From UBA2040 sp041674745 (lineage in GTDB: Bacteria; Bacteroidota; Bacteroidia; Flavobacteriales_D; Crocinitomicaceae), in NCBI GenBank assembly GCA_041674745.1, contig JBAYVD010000006.1, positions 62,001-126,000 on the forward strand: a stretch of DNA of 64,000 nucleotides. Reading direction: 5' to 3'. The notes under the pieces are model-generated. The model worked only from the letters and a program-made list of their open reading frames with translations, did not search any database and had not been told where the DNA came from. Shown here piece after piece: positions 44,306 through 53,801 of the stretch. Both the position numbers and the translations under genes were made by a program. Each line of letters opens with the position of its first letter. The stretch's first letter is position 1.

Positions 44306-45091
44306 ATGCACAAAGTAACAACCGTATTTTTTTTGACGCTAATTTTAGCCTCGTGTTGTGACAGCAACCAGAAAGAAACGGAAGCAATCGCTGATCCGCT
44401 TGTGGCATTGTCTGAAAAACTCGGCGGACTTTGGATTTCTGACAGCTATTTGAAGAATATTGAGACAACCAAATCCATTTATAAAAGCCGGAAATACGCC
44501 ACCAAAATTCAAGGATTTAATTTAGACAAAAAGACATTACTAACTGGGACTTCCAATTTGGAAGGTTTTACGGAACATGAAGGTGGTTATAGCAGTCCTA
44601 TCCATTATGACAGCACCCACCACAAATTTGTCAATGATTTAACCCGGCTTTCAGATTACCCGTTTTTCCCAGAACCTTTTGACTTAAACTTCGATGGAAA
44701 AAAGATCTTGACCCTGTATTTTCCGAAAACGAAAACCGCCGACCGATACCGAAAACTTGATTTCGGTTTTCAAACGGAACTTAGAAAACTTTTAATTGCT
44801 GGCAAATACAAGTCAAGCAACAAGAATTCAGCCATTCAATTCGACCAAGACGGCACCGTGCACAATTTCAAAGGCTTCCACTATTTTGAGCTAATTGCCG
44901 ACTTTGGCTTGGCCATAGAATATGACGCCCTTGTTTTCTATACGACTGCAAAAGGTGGCAATTGGTCGGATGGAGAAATTTACAAGTTTGAAATAATCGC
45001 CAATCGATTACAACTTCAGCCTATAAAAGCGAATTGGGAGACCATGGAACATGAGATCAGTGATGAAATACTTGTGCTGGAAGAAGAATAA
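44306..45091 (+). CDS. lipoprotein of unknown function
   Basis: A 261-residue lipoprotein. The ATG at 44306 starts a signal peptide with lipobox LASC (ILASCCDS). The mature protein alternates strands and loops (GGLWISDSYLKNIETTK, LNFDGKKILTLYFPKTKTADRY, AIQFDQDGTVHNFKGFHYFELIADF), resembling a lipocalin-like or META-like barrel in composition; no family is certain. Confidence 0.75.
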   Translation: MHKVTTVFFLTLILASCCDSNQKETEAIADPLVALSEKLGGLWISDSYLKNIETTKSIYKSRKYATKIQGFNLDKKTLLTGTSNLEGFTEHEGGYSSPIHYDSTHHKFVNDLTRLSDYPFFPEPFDLNFDGKKILTLYFPKTKTADRYRKLDFGFQTELRKLLIAGKYKSSNKNSAIQFDQDGTVHNFKGFHYFELIADFGLAIEYDALVFYTTAKGGNWSDGEIYKFEIIANRLQLQPIKANWETMEHEISDEILVLEEE

Positions 45092-45168
45092 AGGCAAAGG
45101 ATCAATTGTCTTCTCTCCTAAAATCCCAATTTTAAGATTTCGCGGATAAAGTAGATTTTTTATGTTGA

Positions 45169-45378
45169 GTGACTTTCAAAGTCGGATTCCCCTTCAATCT
45201 ATTTTCGAGCATTCAAACTGAAATCGCCTCAGAAAAGAGAAAGGCGATAAATGAAGGCATTGGTGGGCACCTTGAGGAAGGAGAACGAATTAATTTTCGA
45301 AGCGAAATCGGATGTATGAATTGGATTATGGATTGTTGGCAATTGATTATGAAACAACGCAAAGACTTAAAACTATAA
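45169..45378 (+). CDS. doubtful small ORF in a 353-base gap
   Basis: A 69-codon frame from GTG 45169; SEKRKAINEGIGGHLEEGERINF looks protein-like but the ends do not. It could be a relic of a gene or chance. Nothing else is visible in 45092-45445 apart from this frame. Confidence 0.25.
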   Translation: MTFKVGFPFNLFSSIQTEIASEKRKAINEGIGGHLEEGERINFRSEIGCMNWIMDCWQLIMKQRKDLKL

Positions 45379-45445
45379 ACTTGAATTTAAATTACTTTAA
45401 CCAACTATTCTTAAAGATATTTCGTTTAAATTTAGAATTAACTTA

Positions 45446-45832
45446 ATGCGTTATTTATACCTCATATCAATTTTATTCTGCCTCAACTCTTGTCATAAAG
45501 TCAAGTTCACGGGTGATTTTGCCACTTTGGTTGGTGATTACGAATGGGTCTACTCAGAAATGGGGTCAACGGAATATATACTTGCCGAATCTCATCCAGA
45601 TAAATATGGCGTTCGAATTACAAAAAAAAGCAAAATTATTTTCTTTAAAAATGGAGTTCAAACTGAAAAATATAGAATTAACCATAGTTCCTATAATGCC
45701 GATGATGAGATTGGTTTAACCTTTAATAAAGAAGGAGGTTATCTACAAAACAACGTCAAAATAAAAAATGGCATCCTTAAGTTGAGCATGTACCCATTCA
45801 ATTCTGACAAGAATATGTTTTCAAAAAAATAG
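45446..45832 (+). CDS. small lipoprotein (lipocalin-like size)
   Basis: A 128-residue lipoprotein with lipobox LNSC (Cys16). LVGDYEWVYSE followed by strands (ITKKSKIIFFKNGVQTEKYRI, LTFNKEGGYLQNNVKIKNGILKL) fits the frequent Bacteroidota pattern of small eight-stranded lipocalin-like lipoproteins. Function unknown. It precedes the next lipoprotein gene by 2 bases, so both share a transcript. Confidence 0.7.
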   Translation: MRYLYLISILFCLNSCHKVKFTGDFATLVGDYEWVYSEMGSTEYILAESHPDKYGVRITKKSKIIFFKNGVQTEKYRINHSSYNADDEIGLTFNKEGGYLQNNVKIKNGILKLSMYPFNSDKNMFSKK

Positions 45833-45834
45833 CA

Positions 45835-46332
45835 ATGGAGAAAAAATTAAAATATCATTTGATTATATGCTTTGTTGCATCCTTAGTAATTAGTTCAAGT
45901 GGTTGTAAAAAAGAAACATTCGTTCATTCCAATGAACCGATAACTCCACCTGACAAATGTGCCTGTTGTGAACTAGGAGACAGTATAGTGGGTGTTTGGG
46001 TTGGCCATTTAATTGAGCGGGAATATACAGACGCAAATCCTACTAATCCTGTGTACACTACAATTACCGACAGTATGTTGACCTTTACCATTACTAGAAA
46101 TTATACAGGTACATTTATAGATTCCATTGTTTGTGAGTTCAATATTCCCTATTTGTTTAACGATCCCATCAAGTTGTATGACAACACGGGCTATGTGCCT
46201 GGAAATTATTCTTACCACAAGTTTAGTTATGATGCTAATGGTGTACTTACGTTATTTTTATCGAAAACTCTTACTACCTCTTACCCGTATTACGAACCGA
46301 CAATCTACTCTTTTTCAGGTCACAAGCTATAA
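45835..46332 (+). CDS. small lipoprotein of unknown function
   Basis: A 165-residue lipoprotein: signal peptide with lipobox SSSGC, then CACCELGDSIVGVWVGHLIEREY. The GVWVGHL start and strand-rich rest resemble the lipocalin-like small lipoproteins. Three cysteines in CACC are notable, perhaps a disulfide or metal site. No function known. Confidence 0.7.
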   Translation: MEKKLKYHLIICFVASLVISSSGCKKETFVHSNEPITPPDKCACCELGDSIVGVWVGHLIEREYTDANPTNPVYTTITDSMLTFTITRNYTGTFIDSIVCEFNIPYLFNDPIKLYDNTGYVPGNYSYHKFSYDANGVLTLFLSKTLTTSYPYYEPTIYSFSGHKL

Positions 46333-46386
46333 GTTGTCAGAATAAAAACCCTTTACTATTAAAAGCCATTTTTGGTGCAATTGAAA

Positions 46387-46677
46387 TCACTCATACAACC
46401 CCAATCTCCCTTTCACGGCTTCCAATTCTTCTTGCAAAGTTTCAATGCGGTTGAGCAAATGAAAAATCGTGTCGATACCTTCGAAGTTGATGTCCAATTC
46501 GCGGTGGAGACGGAGCATTTTTTCGAGGTCATGGAGGCTTTCTTCGGGAATGCAGGGTTGTTCTTCAATGGTGATCAATTCGATCAAACCATAGTCGTTT
46601 AAACTATCAAAAAACGCTACTTCTACTTCGTAGTGCGCGCACAGTTGGTGAATTTGGATGTAGTGGATGTCGCTCAT
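46387..46677 (-). CDS. cbpM: chaperone modulator CbpM
   Basis: A 96-residue MerR-like helical protein that binds the J-domain of CbpA and inhibits it. YIQIHQLCAHYEVEVAFFDSLNDYGLIELI and LHDLEKMLRLHRELDINFEGIDTIFHLLNRIETLQEEL are characteristic. Its ATG overlaps the upstream DnaJ-like gene by 4 bases, the standard cbpA-cbpM arrangement. Confidence 0.88.
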   Translation of the reverse strand: MSDIHYIQIHQLCAHYEVEVAFFDSLNDYGLIELITIEEQPCIPEESLHDLEKMLRLHRELDINFEGIDTIFHLLNRIETLQEELEAVKGRLGLYE

Positions 46678-47597
46678 GATTGTCTCAGTTTAGAAAGTTC
46701 AACAAACAGTTCTTTTTCTTTTTCGGTGAGTTGGGTTGGGAGAACCAGGTTGTAGGTAATGTACAAATCGCCGAATTCGCCGTCTTTTTTGTAGACTGGA
46801 AAACCTTTTCCTTTTAGTTTCACCTTGGTGCCACTTTGAGTTTCGGGCGCTACTTTCAGTTTCACTTTTCCATCGAAGGTTTCCACCATCAAATCGCCTC
46901 CAAGCAAAGCCGTGTACAAATCCAAATCGACTGTGCCGTATAGATTCGCATTGTCCAATTTGAATGGCGTGTTGTTGGTAATATTGAACTGAATCAACAA
47001 ATCGCCTTTGGGTCCGCCGTTGGCTCCTTCTCCACCCTGTCCTTTGATTCGGATGACTTGTCCATCTTTCACACCAGCTGGAATCGTCAATCGAATGCTT
47101 TTTCCGTTGACGGTTAAGGTTCGTTTTTCGGTGGTGTACACATCGCGCAAATCCAGTTGCAATTCGGCGTTGTAGTCTTGTCCTTTGAAGGAACGCGTTT
47201 GTCCGCCACCTGCGCCACCCCGGCCAAACATCGATTCAAAGAAATCCGAATAATCGCCTTGTCCGCCCGAAAAACCATCACTTCCACCCGAAAAGCGCTG
47301 ACCGCCATTGGATTGCTGGTATTCTCGTTGGTATTGCTGCTGTTGTTGGCGTTGTTTTTCTATTTCCTCGGCATGTTTCCAATCCTTGCCGTACTGGTCG
47401 TATTTCTTGCGATTTTCAGCATTACTGAGCACTTCATTGGCTTCGTTCAACTCCTTGAATTTTTGCTCCGCAGTTTTGTCGTTTGGGTTGACATCGGGAT
47501 GGTATTTTCGGGCCAATTTCCGAAACGCCTTTTTGATGTCGGCTTCAGTAGCGGTTTTAGCAACGCCCATTACTTTGTAATAATCAATTGCTTCCAT
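46674..47597 (-). CDS. cbpA: CbpA-type DnaJ-family co-chaperone
   Basis: A 307-residue co-chaperone. J-domain at residues 1-70 with the HPD tripeptide (YHPDVNPND); Gly/Gln-rich linker (about 80-125: QQQQQYQREYQQSNGG); C-terminal substrate domains (about 130-300; GKSIRLTIPAGVKDGQVIRIKGQG). There is no zinc-finger domain, which separates CbpA from DnaJ. It stimulates DnaK ATPase and binds misfolded protein; activity is modulated by CbpM encoded next. Confidence 0.93.
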   Translation of the reverse strand: MEAIDYYKVMGVAKTATEADIKKAFRKLARKYHPDVNPNDKTAEQKFKELNEANEVLSNAENRKKYDQYGKDWKHAEEIEKQRQQQQQYQREYQQSNGGQRFSGGSDGFSGGQGDYSDFFESMFGRGGAGGGQTRSFKGQDYNAELQLDLRDVYTTEKRTLTVNGKSIRLTIPAGVKDGQVIRIKGQGGEGANGGPKGDLLIQFNITNNTPFKLDNANLYGTVDLDLYTALLGGDLMVETFDGKVKLKVAPETQSGTKVKLKGKGFPVYKKDGEFGDLYITYNLVLPTQLTEKEKELFVELSKLRQS

Positions 47598-47609
47598 ACG
47601 TTGAATTTA

Positions 47610-48302
47610 CTATTTTTTTAAACCTAAGTTGATGATTTTCCCGTCTTCCATTTCAATGGTCCGGTGGGTTCGGCTGGCGAAGTCGTTGTCGTGCGTCACT
47701 ATCAAAAGCGATTCATTGTACACTTCCGCCAATTCTTTGAATATATCGAAGACAATTTCACTGTTCTTCTTGTCGAGATTTCCCGTAGGTTCATCGCCCA
47801 TGATGATGAGCGGATCGTTGATCATCGCCCGAGCAATGGCGACGCGTTGTTTCTGTCCGCCCGAAATTTGATTCGGTTTTTTCATCGCCTCGTCTTGAAT
47901 GCCGAGAATTTTCAGTTTCTCGTAGGCGCGGTGTTCAATTTCTTTTTCACTGTATTTCGCCAATTTGATGCCCGGCAACATCACATTTTTTAAAATCGAA
48001 AATTCATTCAGCAAATAATGAAATTGAAATACGAAACCAATTTTCTCATTGCGAATACGTGCCAGTTCCACATCTTTCAAGCCACGCATGCTTTGTCCGT
48101 CTATGATCACATCGCCTTCGTAATCTGTATCCATCGTGGAAAGAATGTACAACAAAGTCGATTTGCCGCAACCTGATTTGCCAATTACCGAAACAAAATC
48201 ACCTCGATCGATGGAAAAATTTACGTCTTTCAGCACCTTCACGGTCAAAGGATCGTGAAAGAATTTGTTGATATTGAGTGCTTCTAGTACTTTATCTGCC
48301 AT
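47610..48302 (-). CDS. ABC transporter ATP-binding protein (LolD/MacB type)
   Basis: A 230-residue ABC ATPase. Walker A GKSGCGKST (about 41-49), ISGGQKQR signature (about 146) and Walker B LIIMGDEPTGNLD are all present, the last with the DEPTGNLD sequence of MacB/LolD/FtsE-type exporters. It follows the permease gene by 2 bases and the adaptor gene before that, so the three form one exporter. Confidence 0.93.
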   Translation of the reverse strand: MADKVLEALNINKFFHDPLTVKVLKDVNFSIDRGDFVSVIGKSGCGKSTLLYILSTMDTDYEGDVIIDGQSMRGLKDVELARIRNEKIGFVFQFHYLLNEFSILKNVMLPGIKLAKYSEKEIEHRAYEKLKILGIQDEAMKKPNQISGGQKQRVAIARAMINDPLIIMGDEPTGNLDKKNSEIVFDIFKELAEVYNESLLIVTHDNDFASRTHRTIEMEDGKIINLGLKK

Positions 48303-48304
48303 GG

Positions 48305-49564
48305 TTATTTTCCTCTAATGATGTCCACTGGATCAATTCTACTTGCTTTTTTCGATGGGAAGAAACCAGCGAAATAGGTCGTTAAAATGGAGAATACTGC
48401 TCCAATTGCATAAAATTTCGGGTTAAAAAAGATGGGATAGGTTTTGATGGTGGGCAAAGCTTCCGTTTTGAAGGGAATATGACTGATCAGAACTGACAAA
48501 CCGAATCCAAAAATCAACCCTGCGAGTCCGCCTAAAACACCTATCGTTAAAGCGATGGTCATAAAAACCCGATTCACATCTTTGCCCGAGAAACCCGTTG
48601 CTTTCAAAATGGCAATGGTGTCCATTTTTTCGTAAATCATCATGTTGAGGATGTTGTAAATACCAAATCCTGCGACAATCAACAAAGTCACACCAACGGC
48701 ATACGAAATCAACGACCGTATTGAACTTCCCGTTTCAAACTGCGAATTGGCCGCTTGAATGTCCAAGGCTTGGCATTGAAACTTCGTGCGGTATTCTTTC
48801 GCCATACTCGGTGCTTGAAGCATGTCTTTCAGTTTGATTTGAATGTCGGTGACGTAATCATTGGATTTCCCCATGATTTTCTGCGCCGTTCCGATGGACG
48901 TATAACTTTGTACTTTGTCCAAATCCTGCAAACCAGATTGAAACAAACCCACCACCTTCAGCGGAAAAGTATTGCCCGTAATCGTGGAAATCTGAATCAC
49001 ATCGCCCACTTTTGCTAGCATATTTGTGGCAGCGCCAACACCTAAAATGATGCTATTCGGTGTATTTTTTAAATCGATGGCTTTTCCTTCCACCACATAA
49101 TCTTCAAACGTAAACAAGCGACTTTCCGCCATTACGTCGATTCCATTGATCATGCCCGACAAACCGACTCCTCCAACGTTGTAAAACATGTTCACCGTCA
49201 TTTTCGGGGAAATTCCCAAAACGCGTTCGTCTTTTTTCAGCGCATCAATGATCGCCAAGCTGTTGTGAATTTGCAGTTGCTCACTTTTCGGTTTGATGGA
49301 GCGCACCATGTTGTAATCCTTTCCGTACGTCAACGATTGTTCAACCGGTTGTGTTTTAGAAGGTAAAATTTCGTTGTACAAGCGAACATGCGGCGTTCGG
49401 TTCAAAATCAAATTGTCCAACATTTTGTTCAAACCGCCCATAAAACTCAACAAAGTGATAAACATGGTGATGCTGAACGTAACGCCCACTGCAGCCACCA
49501 TCGTTTGCTTCAGTCGCGCCGTCATGAGCGCCCAGGCAATTTGATAGATTATTTTGAATTTCAT
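48305..49564 (-). CDS. ABC transporter permease (MacB/FtsX type)
   Basis: A 419-residue permease with an N-terminal membrane helix (about 15-40), a large periplasmic MacB-PCD domain (about 45-275) and three C-terminal helices in the FtsX-like domain (about 290-415; LISYAVGVTLLIVAGFGIYNILNMMIYEKMDTIAILKATG). It overlaps the adaptor gene by 4 bases. Likely moves a lipoprotein, peptide or drug outward with the ATPase at 47610. Confidence 0.9.
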   Translation of the reverse strand: MKFKIIYQIAWALMTARLKQTMVAAVGVTFSITMFITLLSFMGGLNKMLDNLILNRTPHVRLYNEILPSKTQPVEQSLTYGKDYNMVRSIKPKSEQLQIHNSLAIIDALKKDERVLGISPKMTVNMFYNVGGVGLSGMINGIDVMAESRLFTFEDYVVEGKAIDLKNTPNSIILGVGAATNMLAKVGDVIQISTITGNTFPLKVVGLFQSGLQDLDKVQSYTSIGTAQKIMGKSNDYVTDIQIKLKDMLQAPSMAKEYRTKFQCQALDIQAANSQFETGSSIRSLISYAVGVTLLIVAGFGIYNILNMMIYEKMDTIAILKATGFSGKDVNRVFMTIALTIGVLGGLAGLIFGFGLSVLISHIPFKTEALPTIKTYPIFFNPKFYAIGAVFSILTTYFAGFFPSKKASRIDPVDIIRGK

Positions 49565-50640
49565 TCAGCAGGTTTTACCAATTCGTCTGTTTTTTTCAAA
49601 CCAGACACGATTTCAATCATTTTGTAATCTTTCAATCCCGTGGTTACTTTTACCGTTTTGCCATTTTTGAGCGTTACTGTATTGTCTTCACTCACGTATT
49701 CTAAAGGAATCAACAACGTTTTTTCTTTCGTTTGAATCACGATATTGGCTTCAAAAGACACATTCGGATACAATTTGGTTGGTCGTTTGGTGAATTCCGC
49801 TTCGACCAGAAAAGTTCGCGTCATGGTATTCATCAAGGGATAAATTTTGATCACCACCGCTTCGTACACATTTTCTTTGTCGCTGTTGAGCACCACTAGG
49901 GCTTTTTGACCCATTTTCACCTTTTGAATATCGTATTCGTCTACCTGCATTTTTAGGACATACTTATTTTTCTCTCCCAAAATGGCGATGGGTGTTTGCG
50001 GCGTAACGATTTCCCCAACCGAAACATTCAGCGCAAACAACTCACCGTCGAGCATGCTTTTCAAGGTGTAATCACTGGCTGAACTGCTGACAATTTGCAG
50101 GTTGTTTTTGGCTTGTCGGGCACTCAAATCGAGTTGACGTTTTAAATCGGTATAATTCAGTTTTGCGGAAGAATAGGCCAACTTCGAGTTTTGGTAGGTC
50201 AAAGTGGCTGTTTCCAAGTCCATTTTGGAATTGACATTTTTATCAAACAACTGTTTCTGCCGTTGCCAATTCAATGAATCTTCTTGCATTTTCAATTTCG
50301 CGACTTGAATGGCTTGCGAAGCTTGGTTCAATTTTCCTTGGTTGGCACCAATGTCGTTGAAATTCGCGAGCAAAAGCGCGTTGTCTTTGTTCAACTGCTG
50401 CGCCACACTGGAAATCGACAAAATAGCACTCCCATTTCCCACCGAATCGCCTTCTGTGTAAAAGATTTGATGGACTATTCCACTGGCCGTTGCATACGCC
50501 GTGTATTGATTTTTACTTTCCACGGTTCCCGACGCATACACGGATTCCGTGATGGTTTGCTCAACAGCAAATACGCCTTTCTCCTTTTCTCCGCAAGAAA
50601 AAAGCAACAAACCCAATGAGATAATGACGAATGATTTCAT
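49561..50640 (-). CDS. periplasmic adaptor (MacA/HlyD-like) lipoprotein
   Basis: A 359-residue membrane-fusion-type adaptor with a lipobox (LLLFSC). A lipoyl-like half motif (YATASGIVHQIFYTEGDSVGNGSAILSI), an extended coiled-coil hairpin (about 80-190; many Q and K heptads) and beta-barrel segments (LYPNVSFEANIVIQTKEKTLLIPLEYVSEDNTVTLKNGKTV) follow the HlyD/MacA plan. It is lipid-anchored rather than membrane-spanning. First gene of the exporter operon. The outer-membrane TolC component is not encoded in the window. Confidence 0.88.
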   Translation of the reverse strand: MKSFVIISLGLLLFSCGEKEKGVFAVEQTITESVYASGTVESKNQYTAYATASGIVHQIFYTEGDSVGNGSAILSISSVAQQLNKDNALLLANFNDIGANQGKLNQASQAIQVAKLKMQEDSLNWQRQKQLFDKNVNSKMDLETATLTYQNSKLAYSSAKLNYTDLKRQLDLSARQAKNNLQIVSSSASDYTLKSMLDGELFALNVSVGEIVTPQTPIAILGEKNKYVLKMQVDEYDIQKVKMGQKALVVLNSDKENVYEAVVIKIYPLMNTMTRTFLVEAEFTKRPTKLYPNVSFEANIVIQTKEKTLLIPLEYVSEDNTVTLKNGKTVKVTTGLKDYKMIEIVSGLKKTDELVKPAE

Positions 50641-50753
50641 GGTTTAAAATTACCAAAGTACTACCTGAAAAATAATGACTAAAATCAGCTTCTGCAAGTA
50701 TTTTATTTTTTTGGCAATTCAGCAAATACCTCGAGTTTTACTTACTTTGCAGG

Positions 50754-51947
50754 ATGAAGAAAACCGTATCGATCATTGGAGGTGGTCCAGCTGGCTTGAT
50801 GTTGGCAGGCGCATTGAATCCTGCTCTTTTCGAAGTGATGGTTTTCGAAAAAAACAAATCCTTCGGTCGCAAGTTTTTAGTCGCTGGAAAAGGTGGTTTC
50901 AATCTAACGCATGGTGAAGCTTTGGAAGCTTTCATCGATCGCTACACACCCACCGATTTCCTGGCTCCTGCTTTGCGGAATTTCAGCAACGAAGATTTAC
51001 GTCGTTGGCTGGAAGCAATTGGAATCCCAACCTTCGTCGGCAGCAGCAACCGTGTTTATCCCTTGAAAGGCATCAAACCGATTGAAGTACTTACCCATTT
51101 ATTAGATTTCCTCCTTTCCAAAGGTGTTCAATTTCAATTTGAAAAAGAATGGAAAGGTTGGAATGACCAGCAGGAATTGATTTTTCAATCGGGCGAAACG
51201 GTAAAATCCGATTTGGTGATTTTCGCGCTGGGCGGCGGAAGTTGGAAAGTGACGGGTTCAGACGGTTCCTGGAAAACACTTTTCGAAGAAAAAGGCATTC
51301 AAACCGCTGCTTTCAAACCGGCCAATTGTGCGTATCAAGTAGCGTGGCAAAAAGATTTCACCGAGAAAAATGCGGGAAAACCATTGAAAAACATCGCGTT
51401 GACCTGCGGCAGTAAAACCCTGAAAGGCGAATTGGTCGTAACCGACTTTGGACTAGAAGGCAACGCCATTTATGCCTTGAGTCCAGCCATCCAATCGGCA
51501 TTAGATTCTACCGGTAAGGCGCAACTGCAATTGGATCTTAAACCCCAATTGTCGTTGAATGAAATCAGCGAGAAACTCGGTAAATCGAAGTTAAAAATAA
51601 CCGAGACACTGGCCAAAGAATTGAACCTTTCCCGCACCCAAATCGACCTCATCAAGAGCGTAGTGTCGAAAGAAACATTTTTGGACAAAGAGCAATTGGC
51701 TTCTGCCTTAAAAGCATTGCCTTTAATGGTTTTAGCCGCCGCACCGTTGGACGAAGCCATTTCTACCACGGGTGGAATTGCCCTCTCCGAAGTTGATGAA
51801 TTTTACCAATTGAAACAACTGCCACAGCACTACTGTTTGGGTGAAATGTTGGACTGGAACGCACCGACAGGTGGTTATTTGTTGCAAGCTTGTTTTAGTA
51901 TGGGGGTTTATCTAGCAGAGTTTTTGAATAAGTCAGAAGGTATTTAA
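50754..51947 (+). CDS. FAD-dependent oxidoreductase, HI0933/TIGR03862-like
   Basis: A 397-residue flavoprotein. GGGPAGLMLAG (about 8-18) is the dinucleotide-binding motif; FGRKFLVAGKGGFNLTHGEALEAF and the closing ATTGGIALSEVDEFYQLKQLPQHYCLGEMLDWNAPTGGYLLQAC-like end are characteristic of the HI0933 / PP_4765 flavoprotein family, which also includes BaiN-like reductases. Substrate unknown. Stands alone on the plus strand, upstream gene divergent. Confidence 0.9.
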   Translation: MKKTVSIIGGGPAGLMLAGALNPALFEVMVFEKNKSFGRKFLVAGKGGFNLTHGEALEAFIDRYTPTDFLAPALRNFSNEDLRRWLEAIGIPTFVGSSNRVYPLKGIKPIEVLTHLLDFLLSKGVQFQFEKEWKGWNDQQELIFQSGETVKSDLVIFALGGGSWKVTGSDGSWKTLFEEKGIQTAAFKPANCAYQVAWQKDFTEKNAGKPLKNIALTCGSKTLKGELVVTDFGLEGNAIYALSPAIQSALDSTGKAQLQLDLKPQLSLNEISEKLGKSKLKITETLAKELNLSRTQIDLIKSVVSKETFLDKEQLASALKALPLMVLAAAPLDEAISTTGGIALSEVDEFYQLKQLPQHYCLGEMLDWNAPTGGYLLQACFSMGVYLAEFLNKSEGI

Positions 51948-51949
51948 AA

Positions 51950-52645
51950 TTATTTAACAAAAGAAACTTTATAGATTTTACCTTGCTGATTTTGCACTTC
52001 TAGAAAATAAGTTCCTTTCAGAAGATGTTCCACCTGTATGCTTAGCTGTTTTTCGGAGACACTTTCTATTTTGCAACTCAATTGCGTGCCTGTAACAGAA
52101 TAAATTCTAACCGAGTTAATATCCAGCGATTCAGCCGATTGAACCACTAAATTTTCCTCAGCAGGATTTGGGTAGATACAAACAATTTTTAAAGGAATCG
52201 ATTCCATTCCGGCACTTGATGCTTGGTTTTTCCATTTGCTTCCAGTTAAAAGGGATGAAGCCAAGGTACAGGTACTGCTGATTGACAGCATTTCTAGTGT
52301 ATCGTTCGAAATAACATATTCAACCACCATGGTATCATCTGGACAATAGGAACCGAATACAATGCCATTTGGATCAAAATTCATTTTAAAATGAGTTGGG
52401 TCCAGTTGCCACCAAGAACTTGCTTCGCTCGTTGGAACACTTGCTAAATCATAATTAATTTTCACACTGTCCAAAGGAAAAAAAGCCAATTTTAAATTAT
52501 GAATTCCTTGTTGATTTAGAAATGTGTAGGCACTCCCTGGAGTTAAATCCCAAGTTGAAGGAATTTGAATAGTTTGACCAAAACTTTTTGCCATGATCAA
52601 AAAGCCACAATGAATAAGTAAAAGGTTGCGCAAAATTCTTTTCAT
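51950..52645 (-). CDS. T9SS type A cargo protein of unknown function
   Basis: A 231-residue exported protein (signal peptide ends AKSFGQ). The N-terminal about 130 residues (LTPGSAYTFLNQQGIHNLKLAFFPLDSV) are a small beta domain I cannot name; the last about 75 (ICIYPNPAEENLVVQSAES ... HLLKGTYFLEVQNQQGKIY) are a type A T9SS sorting domain. It should be surface-exposed or released. Convergent with the flavoprotein gene by 2 bases. Confidence 0.85.
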   Translation of the reverse strand: MKRILRNLLLIHCGFLIMAKSFGQTIQIPSTWDLTPGSAYTFLNQQGIHNLKLAFFPLDSVKINYDLASVPTSEASSWWQLDPTHFKMNFDPNGIVFGSYCPDDTMVVEYVISNDTLEMLSISSTCTLASSLLTGSKWKNQASSAGMESIPLKIVCIYPNPAEENLVVQSAESLDINSVRIYSVTGTQLSCKIESVSEKQLSIQVEHLLKGTYFLEVQNQQGKIYKVSFVK

Positions 52646-52821
52646 ACCTTAAAAATTGAAAATGATACACTCAAATTTATGAATAAATTAAATCCCTAAT
52701 TCAGTCTGATAAAATAATTTACACACCGAAATAAAGCCATTTTTACGACCTATTCAACGTGTACCCGTAAAATTCACGTTTTACTAAGAACTCATTTAAT
52801 TACAGTAGAGTCCATTCCCCA

Positions 52822-53538
52822 TTAATACCTAATTTCACTTTTAATCAATACCACTTCCACTCGACGGTTTTTTTCTTGATCAGCTTCCGAAAATTCTGGT
52901 ACCAGAGGGTCAAAATTGCTGTGACCGTAACAGTCGATAATCGCTTCATCCACCCCATTTTCGATTAACTTTTTACGAATGGCCAAAGCTCTGTTTTGAG
53001 ACAGTAACAAGTCGGGCGAGCAGCAAACGTGTCCGTGTAACTCAATTTTCGTGTACTGATTGGATTTAATTTTTTCGATTAATTCATCAATCAAATAATA
53101 CGATTTCGCCAAAACGACAGCTTGGTTGCCCACAAATTGTATGTTTAAATTGATGACTTCTTTGATCAATTTGCCTTCCACGGGAAGTTTGAATTTCAAA
53201 TCCACCCTCCGATTGGAATCTACATCGCCAAATTGGGAAGTTTCACCCTCCACGAAAATCACCGAAGGAATGTCTCTCGCTGTCAGTAGTACTTGTATCG
53301 CTTCGGCTCTTCTTTTCGCCAATTTCAAATTGTAGGTGGTAGTCCCAACGGTATCGGCGTAGGCGTAAATAGTGACCGTATCTTGTTTAAAAATTCCAAC
53401 CAATCTGTCTGTGTTTATGCTATTTTCAATTGGCTCAGCAGAATCATACGGGAAATAAAAAGTCAAGGAATCGGCTTTGAATTGAGCCGACAAACGAAAC
53501 AAACAGGTAAATGACAGAAAAAGTAAAATTAGTTTCAT
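52822..53538 (-). CDS. OmpA-family protein with two OmpA-like modules
   Basis: A 238-residue exported protein (signal ends RLSAQ). Residues about 25-125 (TVTIYAYADTVGTTTYNLKLAKRRAEAIQVLL) form one OmpA-like module; about 140-235 a second (HGHVCCSPDLLLSQNRALAIRKKLIENGVDEAIIDCYGHSNFD ... KNRRVEVVLI). OmpA modules bind peptidoglycan. CC in the second module is unusual. No beta-barrel domain, so it is probably periplasmic. Confidence 0.85.
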   Translation of the reverse strand: MKLILLFLSFTCLFRLSAQFKADSLTFYFPYDSAEPIENSINTDRLVGIFKQDTVTIYAYADTVGTTTYNLKLAKRRAEAIQVLLTARDIPSVIFVEGETSQFGDVDSNRRVDLKFKLPVEGKLIKEVINLNIQFVGNQAVVLAKSYYLIDELIEKIKSNQYTKIELHGHVCCSPDLLLSQNRALAIRKKLIENGVDEAIIDCYGHSNFDPLVPEFSEADQEKNRRVEVVLIKSEIRY

Positions 53539-53625
53539 CCAAAAGTGGTTTTAGTAACGCTAAATTGCTTAACGGAATCTGGTGGGAAAGTTACAGTGTT
53601 TCCTTCGTGATTGAATTTCTGGCTG

Positions 53626-53768
53626 TCCTCCCCCTCAATCGCCCTCCAAAGGGGGAAGTTGGAAAAACGATTCCATTTTTAAATTAGTTAAAGGTTTAAA
53701 GATGCTCTTTTATTAAAAATCGAAGCTTTGCTTTTGAAGACCAAGGTGAAGCGCAAGGAGGGGGAGGA
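53626..53768. repeat. 143-bp element bounded by GC-rich inverted repeats
   Basis: TCCTCCCCCTC (53626-53636) is the exact inverse complement of GAGGGGGAGGA (53758-53768). An inner hairpin CCCCCT/AGGGGG (53630-53635 and 53650-53655) lies within the left end. Composition is unlike the surrounding AT-rich sequence; it resembles short dispersed repeats seen in Bacteroidota. No other copy is visible in the window. Confidence 0.6.
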
Positions 53769-53801
53769 TGTAATAAATAACAGTGATTCTCTCTCAAACC
53801 A

